A DNA stretch of 55,785 nt from positions 1 to 55,785 of the forward strand of contig ATWC01000017.1 in the NCBI GenBank assembly GCA_000421045.1, in the 5' to 3' direction. The DNA is from Lachnospiraceae bacterium NK4A179 (GTDB lineage: Bacteria; Bacillota; Clostridia; Lachnospirales; Lachnospiraceae). The notes beneath the pieces are model-generated. The model did not search any database and was not told the DNA's origin. It saw only the letters and a program-made list of their open reading frames with translations. This document shows positions 25,900-35,464 of this stretch, in pieces; the first letter of the stretch is position 1, and the number at the start of each line of letters is the position of its first letter. Position numbers and translations under genes: made by a program.

Positions 25900-25918
25900 C
25901 GGACAAGGAGAAAAGAAT

Positions 25919-27610
25919 ATGTTAGTTAGTGTGAATGTAAAGAACTTTGCACTGATAAAGGAAGCCGAGGTGCTGTTCGGGCCCGGGCTTAATATACTCA
26001 CGGGCGAGACCGGCGCGGGCAAATCCCTGATCATAGGATCGATAGGACTTGCACTGGGCGCAAAGGCATCTGCCGATATGATACGCGAGGGAGCTGACTA
26101 TGCCCTGGCGGAGCTTACTTTTGTCCTTAAGGACAAAAAGCAGATCGAAGCAGTGAAGGCGATGGAGCTTCCGATAGAGGATGACGGGACTCTGATACTT
26201 GCAAGAAGGATACAGCAAAACCGGTCTTCTTTAAAAGTATGCGGCGAGACTGTTACGGTTAAACAGATGAAGGAGCTTGCTTCGCTCCTTATCGATATAC
26301 ATGGGCAGCATGAACACCAGTCGCTGTTAAAGGCTTCAAGACAGAGAGAGCTTCTGGATGCATGGTGCGGTACGCAGATGGAAAAGGTGCTTGGTGAAAT
26401 CTCGTCCGCTTATCATAAATACAGGGGGATACAGGATAAGCTGGATTCCCTTTTGCTTGATGATCCCAAAAGACAGCGTGAGCTTTCCCTGGCGGAATAT
26501 GAAGTGCAGGAGATAGAGGCTGCAAATATCACTCCCGGTGAAGAGGATGAGCTGCTTGCAAGACACAGGAAGATGAAGAATGCAAGCAGCACCTTTGAGG
26601 CACTTAGCAGGGTTCAGGAGATATTATCTTCTGACGGGACCGGAGCTCTCGATGCCATAGGCAGGGCTGTGCATGAGATGAATACGGCTATGGGCTATGA
26701 CGGTGATCTTAAAGATCTTTCGGAAGAACTTACAGGGGCTGAGGATGTGCTGCGCTCGGTATCACGCGGGATAGATGATTATATGGAAGATGCCGAATTT
26801 GATGAGGAGACATTTAGGGAGACAGAGGAAAGGCTTGATGTGCTGGGCCGCCTCATGACTAAATACGGCGACTCAACCGAAAAGATACTTGAATATTACG
26901 AGAAGAGAAAGGCAGAAGCAGAGGAGCTTGCCGATCTTGATGAAACCAGGGCACGCCTTGAAAAAGAAAAGGCAGCAGCAATGGAGATGCTGGATGATCT
27001 GTGTGCCAAAGCTCATGAGATGCGTATAAAGCAGGCTCAGGGTTTACAGAAGGATATTACGGAAACTCTTCTTGACCTTAATTTCCTGAAGGTAAAGTTC
27101 TCAATATCCGTTAACAGGACGGAAGGCTACAGCGTTCATGGATATGATGATGTGGAGTTCCTCATATCACTAAATCCCGGTGAGAAGGAGAGGGCGCTCT
27201 CGGAGGTTGCCAGCGGCGGTGAGCTTTCGCGTATCATGCTGGCTCTCAAATCCGTATTTGCAAGGAAAGATGCCATAGAGACTCTTATATTCGATGAGAT
27301 AGATACAGGTATCTCCGGAAAGACTGCGTGGAAGGTGTCCGAGAAAATGGAGGCTCTTGCCACTGACCATCAGGTCATCTGCATCACGCATCTTCCGCAG
27401 ATCGCGGCCATGGCCGATACTCACTTCTGTATAGGCAAGCGTGAGACCGATGGAAGGACCGAAACCTACCTTAGCGAACTGAAGGATGAAGAACGTACGG
27501 AGGAGATCGCAAGGATGCTCGGAGGCGATGTGATAACCGATGCGGTAAGGAGCAATGCGACCGAACTGATAAGCCAGGCGGCAAATGTAAAACGTGACAT
27601 AAGGCATTGA
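25919..27610 (+). CDS. recN: DNA repair protein RecN
   Basis: The 563-aa SMC-like ATPase has Walker A NILTGETGAGKSLII near residue 30, a coiled-coil middle, the ABC signature EVASGGELSRIMLALK, and Walker B TLIFDEIDTGISG. RecN tethers DNA ends in double-strand break repair. GGAGAAAAG precedes ATG. It ends the yqhY operon. The promoter for glgA overlaps its 3' end. Confidence 0.97.
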   Translation: MLVSVNVKNFALIKEAEVLFGPGLNILTGETGAGKSLIIGSIGLALGAKASADMIREGADYALAELTFVLKDKKQIEAVKAMELPIEDDGTLILARRIQQNRSSLKVCGETVTVKQMKELASLLIDIHGQHEHQSLLKASRQRELLDAWCGTQMEKVLGEISSAYHKYRGIQDKLDSLLLDDPKRQRELSLAEYEVQEIEAANITPGEEDELLARHRKMKNASSTFEALSRVQEILSSDGTGALDAIGRAVHEMNTAMGYDGDLKDLSEELTGAEDVLRSVSRGIDDYMEDAEFDEETFRETEERLDVLGRLMTKYGDSTEKILEYYEKRKAEAEELADLDETRARLEKEKAAAMEMLDDLCAKAHEMRIKQAQGLQKDITETLLDLNFLKVKFSISVNRTEGYSVHGYDDVEFLISLNPGEKERALSEVASGGELSRIMLALKSVFARKDAIETLIFDEIDTGISGKTAWKVSEKMEALATDHQVICITHLPQIAAMADTHFCIGKRETDGRTETYLSELKDEERTEEIARMLGGDVITDAVRSNATELISQAANVKRDIRH

Positions 27611-27622
27611 ATACTATATAAT
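27594..27622 (+). promoter_or_regulatory. Promoter of glgA
   Basis: GTGACA (27594-27599), 17-nt spacer, TATAAT (27617-27622). The -35 lies inside the recN coding end. A small GC hairpin GCCCC-GGA-GGGGC (27641-27653) lies in the leader. Confidence 0.75.
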
Positions 27623-27675
27623 ATATAGATGGAGTAAGAAGCCCCGGAGGGGCAGAAATACGGAGGGTTACGTTC

Positions 27676-29130
27676 ATGAAGAACATTCTTTTTGTAGCGT
27701 CAGAGGGAGTTCCGTTCATCAAAACGGGAGGTCTGGCGGATGTAGTAGGCTCTCTTCCGAAATGTGTAGACAAGAAGTATTTTGATGTACGGGTGATGAT
27801 GCCCAAATACACCTGCATGAAGCAGGAAATGAAGGACCTGATGAAGTATAAGACACACTTCTACATGGACTTTCACTGGAACAATGAGTATGTAGGAATA
27901 CTCGAAGCTGAGTATGAGGGTGTTAAGTACTATTTTATAGATAATGAGATGATGTTTGGGGGCATGAGGCCCTACAGTGACAATGTTTATGACGAGATCG
28001 TGAAGTTTGCGTTCTTCTCCAAAGCTGCACTGTCGTCCATTCCCCTGCTTGATTTTGAACCTGACCTTATACACTGCCATGACTGGCAGACAGGACTTGT
28101 ACCGGTTTATCTGAAAGAGCGTTTTTCGGATAATCCGATGTTCTCAAGGATAAAATCCGTAATGACTATCCACAACCTGAAGTTCCAGGGTAAGTGGGAT
28201 GTGAAGGATGTGAGGGATATTACTGGCATACCGGCAAGCTTTTTCACGCCGGATAAACTCGAGGCCTACAGGGATGCAAATCTTCTGAAGGGCGGTCTGG
28301 TATATGCAGATGCCATCACTACCGTGAGCGATACTTACGCAGAGGAGATAAAGACTCCTTTCTACGGCGAGGGACTTGACGGTCTGCTCAGGGCAAGGAC
28401 AGGGAGCCTTCGCGGCATTGTAAACGGCATCGACTATGAGGAGTATGATCCTTCAAAGGATAAGTACATTTATGCCAGGTATAATGCGAAGAATTTCCGT
28501 AAGGAAAAGATAAAGAACAAGCGTGAGCTTCAGAAGCAGCTTAATCTTGACCAGGATGACAAGACCATGATGATAGGCATAGTCTCAAGGCTTACCGATC
28601 AGAAGGGTTTCGACCTGATAGCATATATCATGGATGAGCTGTGTCAGGATGCGGTGCAGATAGTGGTACTGGGCACCGGCGAAGAACGTTATGAGAATAT
28701 GTTCAAGCACTTTGACTGGAAGTACGGCGGAAAGGTTTCTGCGAATATTTATTATTCAGAGGAGCTTTCACACAGGATATATGCAGGCTGTGATGCATTC
28801 CTTATGCCAAGCCTCTTTGAGCCGTGCGGGCTTTCACAGCTGATGGCTCTCCGCTACGGTACCGTTCCCATTGTTCGTGAGACGGGAGGACTTAAGGATA
28901 CGGTTCAGCCATACAATGAGTTTGACAGTACGGGAACAGGCTTCTCCTTCATGAACTACAATGCTCATGAGATGCTTGCGACGATCAGATATGCAGAGCG
29001 TATCTATTATGACAAGAAACGCGAGTGGAACAAGATGATAGACAGGGAAATGGCCTCGGATTTTTCGTGGCATGTTTCCGCAAGAAAATACCAGGATATG
29101 TACGACTGGCTTATAGGTGAGAAAGGTTAA
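27676..29130 (+). CDS. glgA: Glycogen synthase (ADP-glucose type)
   Basis: The 484-aa GT5 enzyme has the N-terminal KTGGLADVVGSLPK (ADP-glucose binding), HCHDWQTGLVPVYL, and the C-terminal EPCGLSQLMALRYGT followed by VRETGGLKDTVQPYN. It extends alpha-1,4-glucan chains. It has its own promoter and stands alone, with no glgC, glgD or glgB in the window. GGAGG precedes ATG. The next gene, pyrF, starts 6 nt on, so it may share transcripts. Confidence 0.97.
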   Translation: MKNILFVASEGVPFIKTGGLADVVGSLPKCVDKKYFDVRVMMPKYTCMKQEMKDLMKYKTHFYMDFHWNNEYVGILEAEYEGVKYYFIDNEMMFGGMRPYSDNVYDEIVKFAFFSKAALSSIPLLDFEPDLIHCHDWQTGLVPVYLKERFSDNPMFSRIKSVMTIHNLKFQGKWDVKDVRDITGIPASFFTPDKLEAYRDANLLKGGLVYADAITTVSDTYAEEIKTPFYGEGLDGLLRARTGSLRGIVNGIDYEEYDPSKDKYIYARYNAKNFRKEKIKNKRELQKQLNLDQDDKTMMIGIVSRLTDQKGFDLIAYIMDELCQDAVQIVVLGTGEERYENMFKHFDWKYGGKVSANIYYSEELSHRIYAGCDAFLMPSLFEPCGLSQLMALRYGTVPIVRETGGLKDTVQPYNEFDSTGTGFSFMNYNAHEMLATIRYAERIYYDKKREWNKMIDREMASDFSWHVSARKYQDMYDWLIGEKG

Positions 29131-29136
29131 CGGAAA

Positions 29137-30057
29137 ATGATTTCAAGATTGATCGAAAAGATTCAGAAAACGGCTCCGATCGTGGTGGGGCTTGATCCAC
29201 AGCTCAAGTTTATCCCTGAGCAGCTTCTTAAAGCTTCATACAAGGAGATAGGCGAGAATCCTGAGGGTGTGGCAGATGCCATTTTCAAGTTCAACAAGGG
29301 CATAGTTGATGCGGTATATGATATCATCCCTGCAGTTAAGCCCCAGATAGCAATGTATGAGGTATTTGGTATCCCCGGCCTGATCGCATTTGATAAGACA
29401 GTAAAGTATTGCCGTGAAAAGGGATTAGTGGTCATCGGTGATATAAAGAGAGGCGATATCGGTTCCACATCCGCAGCTTATGCGCAGGGCCACATCGGTT
29501 CAGTCGAAATAGGCGGAAAGAAGTTCAGAGGATTTGAGGAAGATTTCGCTACAGTCAATCCGTATCTCGGATCGGACGGCGTTAAGCCTTTTATCGATAT
29601 ATGCAATGCAGAGGACAGAGGAATCTTCGTACTTGTGAAGACTTCCAATCCTTCAAGCGGTGAACTTCAGGACAAGATGGTTGACGGTGCTCCCATATAC
29701 GAGATGATGGGCAGGATGGTCGATGAATGGGGGAAAGAGTCGATGGACGGTGCATACAGCAATGTCGGTGCTGTGGTAGGAGCGACTTATCCGGAGCAGG
29801 GCAAGGTCCTCAGAAAGATCATGCCGCATACCTTCATCCTTGTACCCGGCTATGGTGCACAGGGCGGTAAGGGTGCCGATCTGGTCCACTTCTTCAACGA
29901 AGACGGACTCGGTGCGATAGTCAATTCGTCAAGAGGTATCATCGCAGCATACACACAGGATAAGTACAGTAAGTTCGGGGCTGAGAATTTTGCAGATGCA
30001 TCCCGTGCTGCAGTGCTTGATATGAAGGAAGATATACTGGGTGCAATAGGGAGATAA
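29137..30057 (+). CDS. pyrF: Orotidine 5'-phosphate decarboxylase (long form)
   Basis: The 306-aa product is the longer OMP decarboxylase subfamily: VVGLDPQLKF near the start, the catalytic DIKRGDIGSTSAAYA, and VGATYPEQGKVLR followed by ILVPGYGAQGG. It converts OMP to UMP. It sits directly before pyrE, so the last two steps of UMP synthesis are paired. No pyrK, pyrD or pyrB is nearby. Confidence 0.96.
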   Translation: MISRLIEKIQKTAPIVVGLDPQLKFIPEQLLKASYKEIGENPEGVADAIFKFNKGIVDAVYDIIPAVKPQIAMYEVFGIPGLIAFDKTVKYCREKGLVVIGDIKRGDIGSTSAAYAQGHIGSVEIGGKKFRGFEEDFATVNPYLGSDGVKPFIDICNAEDRGIFVLVKTSNPSSGELQDKMVDGAPIYEMMGRMVDEWGKESMDGAYSNVGAVVGATYPEQGKVLRKIMPHTFILVPGYGAQGGKGADLVHFFNEDGLGAIVNSSRGIIAAYTQDKYSKFGAENFADASRAAVLDMKEDILGAIGR

Positions 30058-30062
30058 TCAAA

Positions 30063-30740
30063 ATGGAAAGTTATAAGCAGGAATTCATTGATTTTATGGT
30101 TGATTCAGAGGTTCTCAAGTTTGGAGATTTCACTCTGAAGAGCGGAAGAAAGTCACCGTTTTTTATGAACGCCGGTGCTTATGTCACAGGAACACAGTTA
30201 AAGAAGCTCGGAGAGTATTATGCAAAGTCCATACATGATCATTTCGGACTTGATTTTGATATCCTCTTCGGACCGGCATATAAGGGCATTCCGCTCGCAG
30301 TCACAACAGCCGTTGCGATAAGCGAGCTGTACGGAAAGGATGTCCGCTACTGTTCAAACAGAAAGGAAGTCAAGGATCACGGCGATACCGGTATCCTTTT
30401 AGGATCCAAGCTTTGTGACGGCGACAGGGTAGTCATGATAGAGGATGTGACCACATCCGGAAAGTCTATCGAGGAGACCTATCCCATAATCAAGGCTCAG
30501 GCAGATGTTGAGATAAAGGGACTTATCGTATCACTCAACCGTATGGAAAAGGGCAAGACAGAAAAATCTGCTCTTAAGGAGATCGAGGAGACATATGGTT
30601 TCCCGACCGAAGCCATCGTAACAATGGATGATGTTAAGGAATATCTCTATGGCAGAGAGATAAACGGCAAGGTTGTCATAGATGATGAGATAAAGAACCG
30701 TATTGATGAGTATTACAAAATGTACGGCGCGGTAAAATGA
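30063..30740 (+). CDS. pyrE: Orotate phosphoribosyltransferase
   Basis: The 225-aa product has the PRPP motif VVMIEDVTTSGKS, FGPAYKGIPLAV and SNRKEVKDHG, as in bacterial PyrE. It converts orotate to OMP, the substrate of PyrF. It starts 5 nt after pyrF, and its stop overlaps the next start (ATGA). Confidence 0.96.
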   Translation: MESYKQEFIDFMVDSEVLKFGDFTLKSGRKSPFFMNAGAYVTGTQLKKLGEYYAKSIHDHFGLDFDILFGPAYKGIPLAVTTAVAISELYGKDVRYCSNRKEVKDHGDTGILLGSKLCDGDRVVMIEDVTTSGKSIEETYPIIKAQADVEIKGLIVSLNRMEKGKTEKSALKEIEETYGFPTEAIVTMDDVKEYLYGREINGKVVIDDEIKNRIDEYYKMYGAVK

Positions 30741-31096
30741 AAGAAGAATCATCAAAGCATTCATTCCTGCGCGCATGGTTTCCCCTGCGCTACAAATTCT
30801 CGGATAAGACGCACCCCCTCCAGGGGATAATGTCATTTATCCTGGGAATGATATCCGCGGGGGCATTGTTTTTTTCTGTCTTCCTTTCTTTTAAGGCAGG
30901 CGGAGTGACAGCAGGAAAATATGCTCTGGCAGTCCTTCTCGGTACCATTATGGCCATTTGCGGGCTGGTACTCGGAATAGTTGCAAGAATGAAGGTTAAC
31001 TGTTACCATCTGTTCCCGGATGCAGGGATTGCGGTGAATGCCATAACTCTTCTTGCTACCTGGGTAATGATAACGGAAGGTTATATTGCGGGATGA
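30737..31096 (+). CDS. Small membrane protein, DUF6142-like
   Basis: The 119-aa product begins with a charged segment (YKFSDKTHPLQG). Three hydrophobic helices follow at about residues 31-53, 60-83 and 96-115. The layout and wording recall DUF6142, a Lachnospiraceae family of unknown role. It is wedged with ATGA overlaps between pyrE and the next gene, so it is translated with the nucleotide operon. A link to pyrimidine metabolism is not shown. Confidence 0.7.
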   Translation: MKEESSKHSFLRAWFPLRYKFSDKTHPLQGIMSFILGMISAGALFFSVFLSFKAGGVTAGKYALAVLLGTIMAICGLVLGIVARMKVNCYHLFPDAGIAVNAITLLATWVMITEGYIAG

Positions 31097-31908
31097 CAGA
31101 TACAGCCGGCAGATTTTTTTTTGAGAATGATAATGAGGCGGAACGTCTGGAACTGGCCGCCACGGGACTTGAAAATATCATATCCTGTGAGGAAGAGGAC
31201 CTGTCATATGATTATTTCAGGACCGGCGCCGGACTGCTCCTAAAGCTGGCAGAATGCTTAAAGAACGCAGACAGGGATTGCCATGTCATTGAGGGATACC
31301 TTTCATCGGTATCCTATGAAAAAACCGTTTTTTCAAAAGAGCTTGCGCTTCAGGCCTTCGGACCGGAAGTGGCAGGACTTATGGCAGCAGCTGCGGCAGA
31401 GATCGCCCCGGCAGAGCAGGCCGTAAGGAATTCTGATACAGACGGGCTGCTCATACGTATGGAACTCTGGCTTCTCCTGTACGGAGATGTATCAGGGGAC
31501 CCGGAAGAGAGTACGGGGGCTATAAAGCAGGATCTGTATTTTTACACAAGCGACTATTTTGAGACGGAGTGCTGTAAAAGAGCGGAATATTTGTCAGGTT
31601 TCTGTGAAAATATGAGATACCCTGACGGAAGTTTATTTGATATAGTACGTGGTGGAGATTTTTACGGGATAGAACGATTCAGGGAGGAGCATGAGACGGA
31701 TATCATGCTCATAGCTGACGGACATCTGGGCACAAGGTATCTTGAGTGTCTTGAAGAAGCGCTGAAGATTCATGCACCGGGTGATGGCGCCCTTAACATG
31801 TATTCTTCATGGACAGGGGTCAGAGTCAGGAAAGAAAACGAGTTTATTGATAAATTGTTTAATGAGGCCATGGTTCGGATCGAAAACTATGGAAACAAAA
31901 GGAGGTAG
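31093..31908 (+). CDS. Conserved-looking protein of unknown function (271 aa)
   Basis: I do not recognise this protein. It is acidic and mostly helical with no signal or membrane helix. It has an Ala-rich stretch (VAGLMAAAAAEIAPAEQAV) and several paired Cys (ISCEEE, ETECCKRAEY). The start overlaps the stop of the membrane protein gene (ATGA). Its terminal AGG-AGG-TAG supplies the ribosome site of purE. Clean coding use and strict coupling on both sides argue that it is real. Confidence 0.75.
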   Translation: MTDTAGRFFFENDNEAERLELAATGLENIISCEEEDLSYDYFRTGAGLLLKLAECLKNADRDCHVIEGYLSSVSYEKTVFSKELALQAFGPEVAGLMAAAAAEIAPAEQAVRNSDTDGLLIRMELWLLLYGDVSGDPEESTGAIKQDLYFYTSDYFETECCKRAEYLSGFCENMRYPDGSLFDIVRGGDFYGIERFREEHETDIMLIADGHLGTRYLECLEEALKIHAPGDGALNMYSSWTGVRVRKENEFIDKLFNEAMVRIENYGNKRR

Positions 31909-31914
31909 CAGGTC

Positions 31915-32418
31915 ATGCCGCAGGTAAGTATTGTGATGGGAAGTGATTCGGATATGCCGGTCATGAAGAAGGCCGCAGAGGTCCTTAAGGAGCTCGGCAT
32001 AGAATTCGAAATGCGCATTATCTCAGCACACAGGGAACCCGATGAATTTTTCGAATATGCAAAGGGTGCAGAAGGAAGAGGGATCAAAGTTGTGATCGCA
32101 GGTGCAGGAATGGCTGCACATCTGCCCGGTATGTGTGCAGCGATATTTCCGCTGCCTGTTATAGGAATACCTATGCATACCACATCACTTGGCGGAAGAG
32201 ATTCCCTTTATTCCATAGTACAGATGCCTTCAGGCATTCCTGTTGCAACAGTAGCTATAAACGGCGGAAAGAATGCCGGACTTCTGGCTGCAAAGATACT
32301 TGCCGTATCGGATGGAGAGCTTCTTGCAAAGCTCAAGTCCTACAGCGAGAATATGAAGAATGAAGTTATGAAAAAGGATGCAAAGCTTGCAGAAACAGGC
32401 TTTGAAAAATACGAGTGA
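31915..32418 (+). CDS. purE: 5-(carboxyamino)imidazole ribonucleotide mutase
   Basis: The 167-aa class I PurE has GSDSDMPVMKKAAE near the N-terminus, ISAHREPDE with the conserved His, and AGMAAHLPGMCAA. It rearranges N5-CAIR to CAIR in purine synthesis. The partner PurK is not in the window. GGAGG (31900-31904) lies in the end of the preceding gene. Confidence 0.97.
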   Translation: MPQVSIVMGSDSDMPVMKKAAEVLKELGIEFEMRIISAHREPDEFFEYAKGAEGRGIKVVIAGAGMAAHLPGMCAAIFPLPVIGIPMHTTSLGGRDSLYSIVQMPSGIPVATVAINGGKNAGLLAAKILAVSDGELLAKLKSYSENMKNEVMKKDAKLAETGFEKYE

Positions 32419-32454
32419 TAAGTAAACAAATAATTCTGGAAAGGAAAACGTATC

Positions 32455-33483
32455 ATGGATTATAAGAATGCCGGAGTTGATATAGAGGCTGGCTACAAGT
32501 CAGTTGAACTTATGAAGCAGTATGTTGCACGCACAATGCGTCCTGAAGTTATGGGCGGTCTCGGCGGATTTTCCGGAGCATTTTCGCTCGGGGCAATCAA
32601 GCGCATGGAAGAGCCGGTCCTTCTTTCGGGTACCGATGGTGTGGGAACCAAGTTAAAGCTTGCTTTTCTGTTGGACAAGCATGATACAGTCGGAATAGAC
32701 TGTGTTGCAATGTGTGTGAACGATGTTGCATGTGCAGGCGGTGAACCTCTTTTCTTTCTGGATTACATCGCATGCGGAAAGAACTATCCTGAGAAGATCG
32801 CGACTATAGTAAAGGGCGTTGCAACAGGATGTGAGCAGGCAGGCTGTGCACTTATCGGAGGCGAGACAGCTGAAATGCCCGGTTTCTATCCCGAGGATGA
32901 ATACGATCTGGCCGGTTTCGCCGTAGGCGCAGCCGACAAGAAGGATCTGGTCACAGGCGCAGATATAAAGGCCGGGGACGCACTTGTAGGTATCGCATCA
33001 AGCGGTGTTCATTCAAACGGTTTCTCACTTGTGAGAAAGGTCTTCAATATGACAGAGGATAACCTGATCCGCTACAATGCGGAGCTCGGAAAGCCTCTCG
33101 GAGAAGTGCTGATCGAGCCCACAAAGATTTATGTTAAGGCTCTTAAGGCAGTAAAAGATGCAGGCATCAGGGTTAAGGGCTGCAGCCACATAACAGGCGG
33201 CGGTTTCTATGAGAACATCCCCAGGATGCTTCACGAAGGCATATGTGCAAAGGTTAAGAAGGACAGCTACGAAATACCTGCCATCTTCAATCTCTTAAAA
33301 GAGACAGGCAAGATAGAAGAGCATGTTATGTACAACACCTTCAACATGGGTATAGGAATGGTACTTGCTGTTGATCCTGAATATGCGGATGAGACGGTAA
33401 AGGCTCTTCAGTCAGCAGGTGAGAATGCTTATATCATAGGCGAGACAGCAGCATCCGATAAAAAGGAGACCGTATTATGTTAA
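32455..33483 (+). CDS. purM: Phosphoribosylformylglycinamidine cyclo-ligase
   Basis: The 342-aa product has [14 protein letters not shown], the ATP-site region [34 protein letters not shown], and [17 protein letters not shown]. It closes the imidazole ring to form AIR. Its end overlaps the purN start by 7 nt. Confidence 0.97.
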   Translation: MDYKNAGVDIEAGYKSVELMKQYVARTMRPEVMGGLGGFSGAFSLGAIKRMEEPVLLSGTDGVGTKLKLAFLLDKHDTVGIDCVAMCVNDVACAGGEPLFFLDYIACGKNYPEKIATIVKGVATGCEQAGCALIGGETAEMPGFYPEDEYDLAGFAVGAADKKDLVTGADIKAGDALVGIASSGVHSNGFSLVRKVFNMTEDNLIRYNAELGKPLGEVLIEPTKIYVKALKAVKDAGIRVKGCSHITGGGFYENIPRMLHEGICAKVKKDSYEIPAIFNLLKETGKIEEHVMYNTFNMGIGMVLAVDPEYADETVKALQSAGENAYIIGETAASDKKETVLC

Positions 33484-34094
33484 GGATCGCGGTATGCGTA
33501 TCCGGAGGCGGAACCAATCTTCAGGCTATCATAGATGCCATAGGATCGGGGAAGATCAGCAATACAGAGATCGTACGCGTCATCTCCAATAAAAAGGATG
33601 CATATGCGCTCACACGTGCTGCCGAGAACGGTATAGGAGCAGTGTGTGTTTCACGCAAGGATTTCCCGGATAAAGAGAGTTTCAATGATGCACTGATACA
33701 GGCTGTGGACGAAGCACAGCCTGATCTTGTTGTGCTTGCAGGTTTCCTGGTAGTGCTTCCGGAAAAGATGATACAGAAGTACAGACGCAGGATAATAAAT
33801 ATCCATCCTTCGCTTATCCCTTCCTTCTGCGGAAACGGATTCTACGGGCTGAAGGTTCATGAGGCAGCGCTCGCAAGAGGTGTAAAGATAACGGGTGCTA
33901 CCGTTCATTTTGTGGACGAGGGCACTGATACAGGCCCCATCATCAAGCAGAAAGCTGTTGAGGTCCGTGAGGGCGATACACCGGAGATACTTCAGAAGCG
34001 TGTTATGGAACAGGCTGAATGGCAGATCCTTCCGGAGACCATAGATGAGATAGCAAACGGTGAACTACTTATAGGTATGGAAAGGAAGCATTGA
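33477..34094 (+). CDS. purN: Phosphoribosylglycinamide formyltransferase
   Basis: The 205-aa product has [14 protein letters not shown], the catalytic region [10 protein letters not shown] and [16 protein letters not shown]. It formylates GAR using 10-formyl-THF. The loop after IPSF reads [14 protein letters not shown], where many PurN proteins have PG-x-HAY; the change is conservative enough to expect activity. Confidence 0.95.
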   Translation: MLRIAVCVSGGGTNLQAIIDAIGSGKISNTEIVRVISNKKDAYALTRAAENGIGAVCVSRKDFPDKESFNDALIQAVDEAQPDLVVLAGFLVVLPEKMIQKYRRRIINIHPSLIPSFCGNGFYGLKVHEAALARGVKITGATVHFVDEGTDTGPIIKQKAVEVREGDTPEILQKRVMEQAEWQILPETIDEIANGELLIGMERKH

Positions 34095-34098
34095 TATC

Positions 34099-35370
34099 AT
34101 GAAAGTACTTGTTATTGGCGGCGGCGGAAGAGAGCATGCGATAGTTCAGAGTCTCGCAAAGAGCGACAGGATAGAAAAAATGTACTGTGCGCCGGGCAAT
34201 GCCGGAATAGCTGAATATGCAGAGTGTGTGTCCATAGGCGTTATGGAGTTTGAAAAGCTTATCTCCTTTGCAAAGGAAAAGAGCATAGATTACGCGGTGG
34301 TTGCTCCCGATGATCCTCTTGCTGCAGGCCTTGTGGATGAATTTGAAAAGGCAGGCATCAGGGCATTCGGTCCCAGGGCAAATGCTGCGATAATCGAAGG
34401 CAGCAAGGCTTTTTCAAAGGATCTGATGAAAAAATACAATATACCCACTGCGGCATATGAGAACTTTGATGATCCGGAAGCTGCTCTTGAATACTTAAAG
34501 ACAGCTAAGATGCCCATAGTGTTAAAGGCTGACGGACTTGCTCTTGGCAAGGGCGTGCTCATATGCAACACAAGGGAAGAAGCAATAGATGGCGTTAAAG
34601 AGATAATGCAGGATAAGAAGTTCGGAAATGCCGGCAACCGTATGGTCATCGAGGAGTTCATGACAGGAAGGGAAGTTTCCGTACTGAGTTTCGTTGACGG
34701 CAAGACCATCCGTATAATGACCAGTGCCCAGGATCATAAGAGGGCAGGCGACGGAGATACAGGACTGAATACCGGAGGAATGGGCACATTTTCACCCAGC
34801 CCCTTCTTTACAAAAGAAATAGAAGACCGCTGCATGAAGGAAATCTTTGTGCCTACGGTCGAGGCGCTCAGATCTGAGGGCAGAGAATTCAAGGGTGTGA
34901 TCTTCTTCGGTCTCATGCTTACTGAAGACGGCCCCAAGGTTCTTGAATATAACGCTCGTTTCGGTGATCCCGAGACCCAGGTAGTGCTTCCCAGGATGAA
35001 GAATGACCTGCTTGAAGTGATGGAGGCCTGCACTGACGGAACACTTGATAAGATCGAACTTGAGTTTGAGGATAATGCTGCGGTATGCGTAGTGCTTGCG
35101 AGTGACGGATATCCCGTTAAATATGAAAAAGGCTTTGAGATAAAAGGTCTTGATGCTTTCAAGGGTAAGGATGATTACTTCTGTTTCCATGCAGGCTCAA
35201 AGTTTGCTGACGGAAAGATCGTTACAAACGGAGGAAGAGTCTTAGGCGTAACAGCAAAGGGAAGTGATCTGAAGGAAGCACGTAAAAAGGCATATGAAGC
35301 TACCGAATGGGTAAGCTTTGATAATAAGTATATGAGACATGACATAGGAAAGGCTATAGATGAGGCCTGA
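34099..35370 (+). CDS. purD: Phosphoribosylamine-glycine ligase
   Basis: The 423-aa ATP-grasp enzyme has VIGGGGREHAIVQSL at the start, PIVLKADGLALGKGV, VIEEFMTGREVSVLSF, AQDHKRAGDGDTGLNTGGMG and EYNARFGDPETQVVL. It joins glycine to phosphoribosylamine. It is the last gene of the pur string. A 7-bp palindrome with a short T-run follows. Confidence 0.97.
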   Translation: MKVLVIGGGGREHAIVQSLAKSDRIEKMYCAPGNAGIAEYAECVSIGVMEFEKLISFAKEKSIDYAVVAPDDPLAAGLVDEFEKAGIRAFGPRANAAIIEGSKAFSKDLMKKYNIPTAAYENFDDPEAALEYLKTAKMPIVLKADGLALGKGVLICNTREEAIDGVKEIMQDKKFGNAGNRMVIEEFMTGREVSVLSFVDGKTIRIMTSAQDHKRAGDGDTGLNTGGMGTFSPSPFFTKEIEDRCMKEIFVPTVEALRSEGREFKGVIFFGLMLTEDGPKVLEYNARFGDPETQVVLPRMKNDLLEVMEACTDGTLDKIELEFEDNAAVCVVLASDGYPVKYEKGFEIKGLDAFKGKDDYFCFHAGSKFADGKIVTNGGRVLGVTAKGSDLKEARKKAYEATEWVSFDNKYMRHDIGKAIDEA

Positions 35371-35375
35371 AAGTT

Positions 35376-35400
35376 GACATAAATAAGTTATGTCGTTTTT
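35376..35400 (+). terminator. Palindrome after purD: weak terminator or operator
   Basis: GACATAA (35376-35382), loop ATAAG, TTATGTC (35388-35394), then G and five T. The stem is AT-rich. It also lies just upstream of the next promoter, so it may be a protein-binding site. Confidence 0.45.
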
Positions 35401-35410
35401 GCCAAAAATG

Positions 35411-35419
35411 TGGTATAGT
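35411..35419 (+). promoter_or_regulatory. Extended -10 promoter for the SH3b protein gene
   Basis: TGG-TATAGT (35411-35419) has the TG extension one base before the hexamer. No good -35 is seen at 17 nt. Confidence 0.5.
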
Positions 35420-35464
35420 AGTCTGTGTTGTGTATTTGAATTTTTATACGGAGGTTTTCAACAG

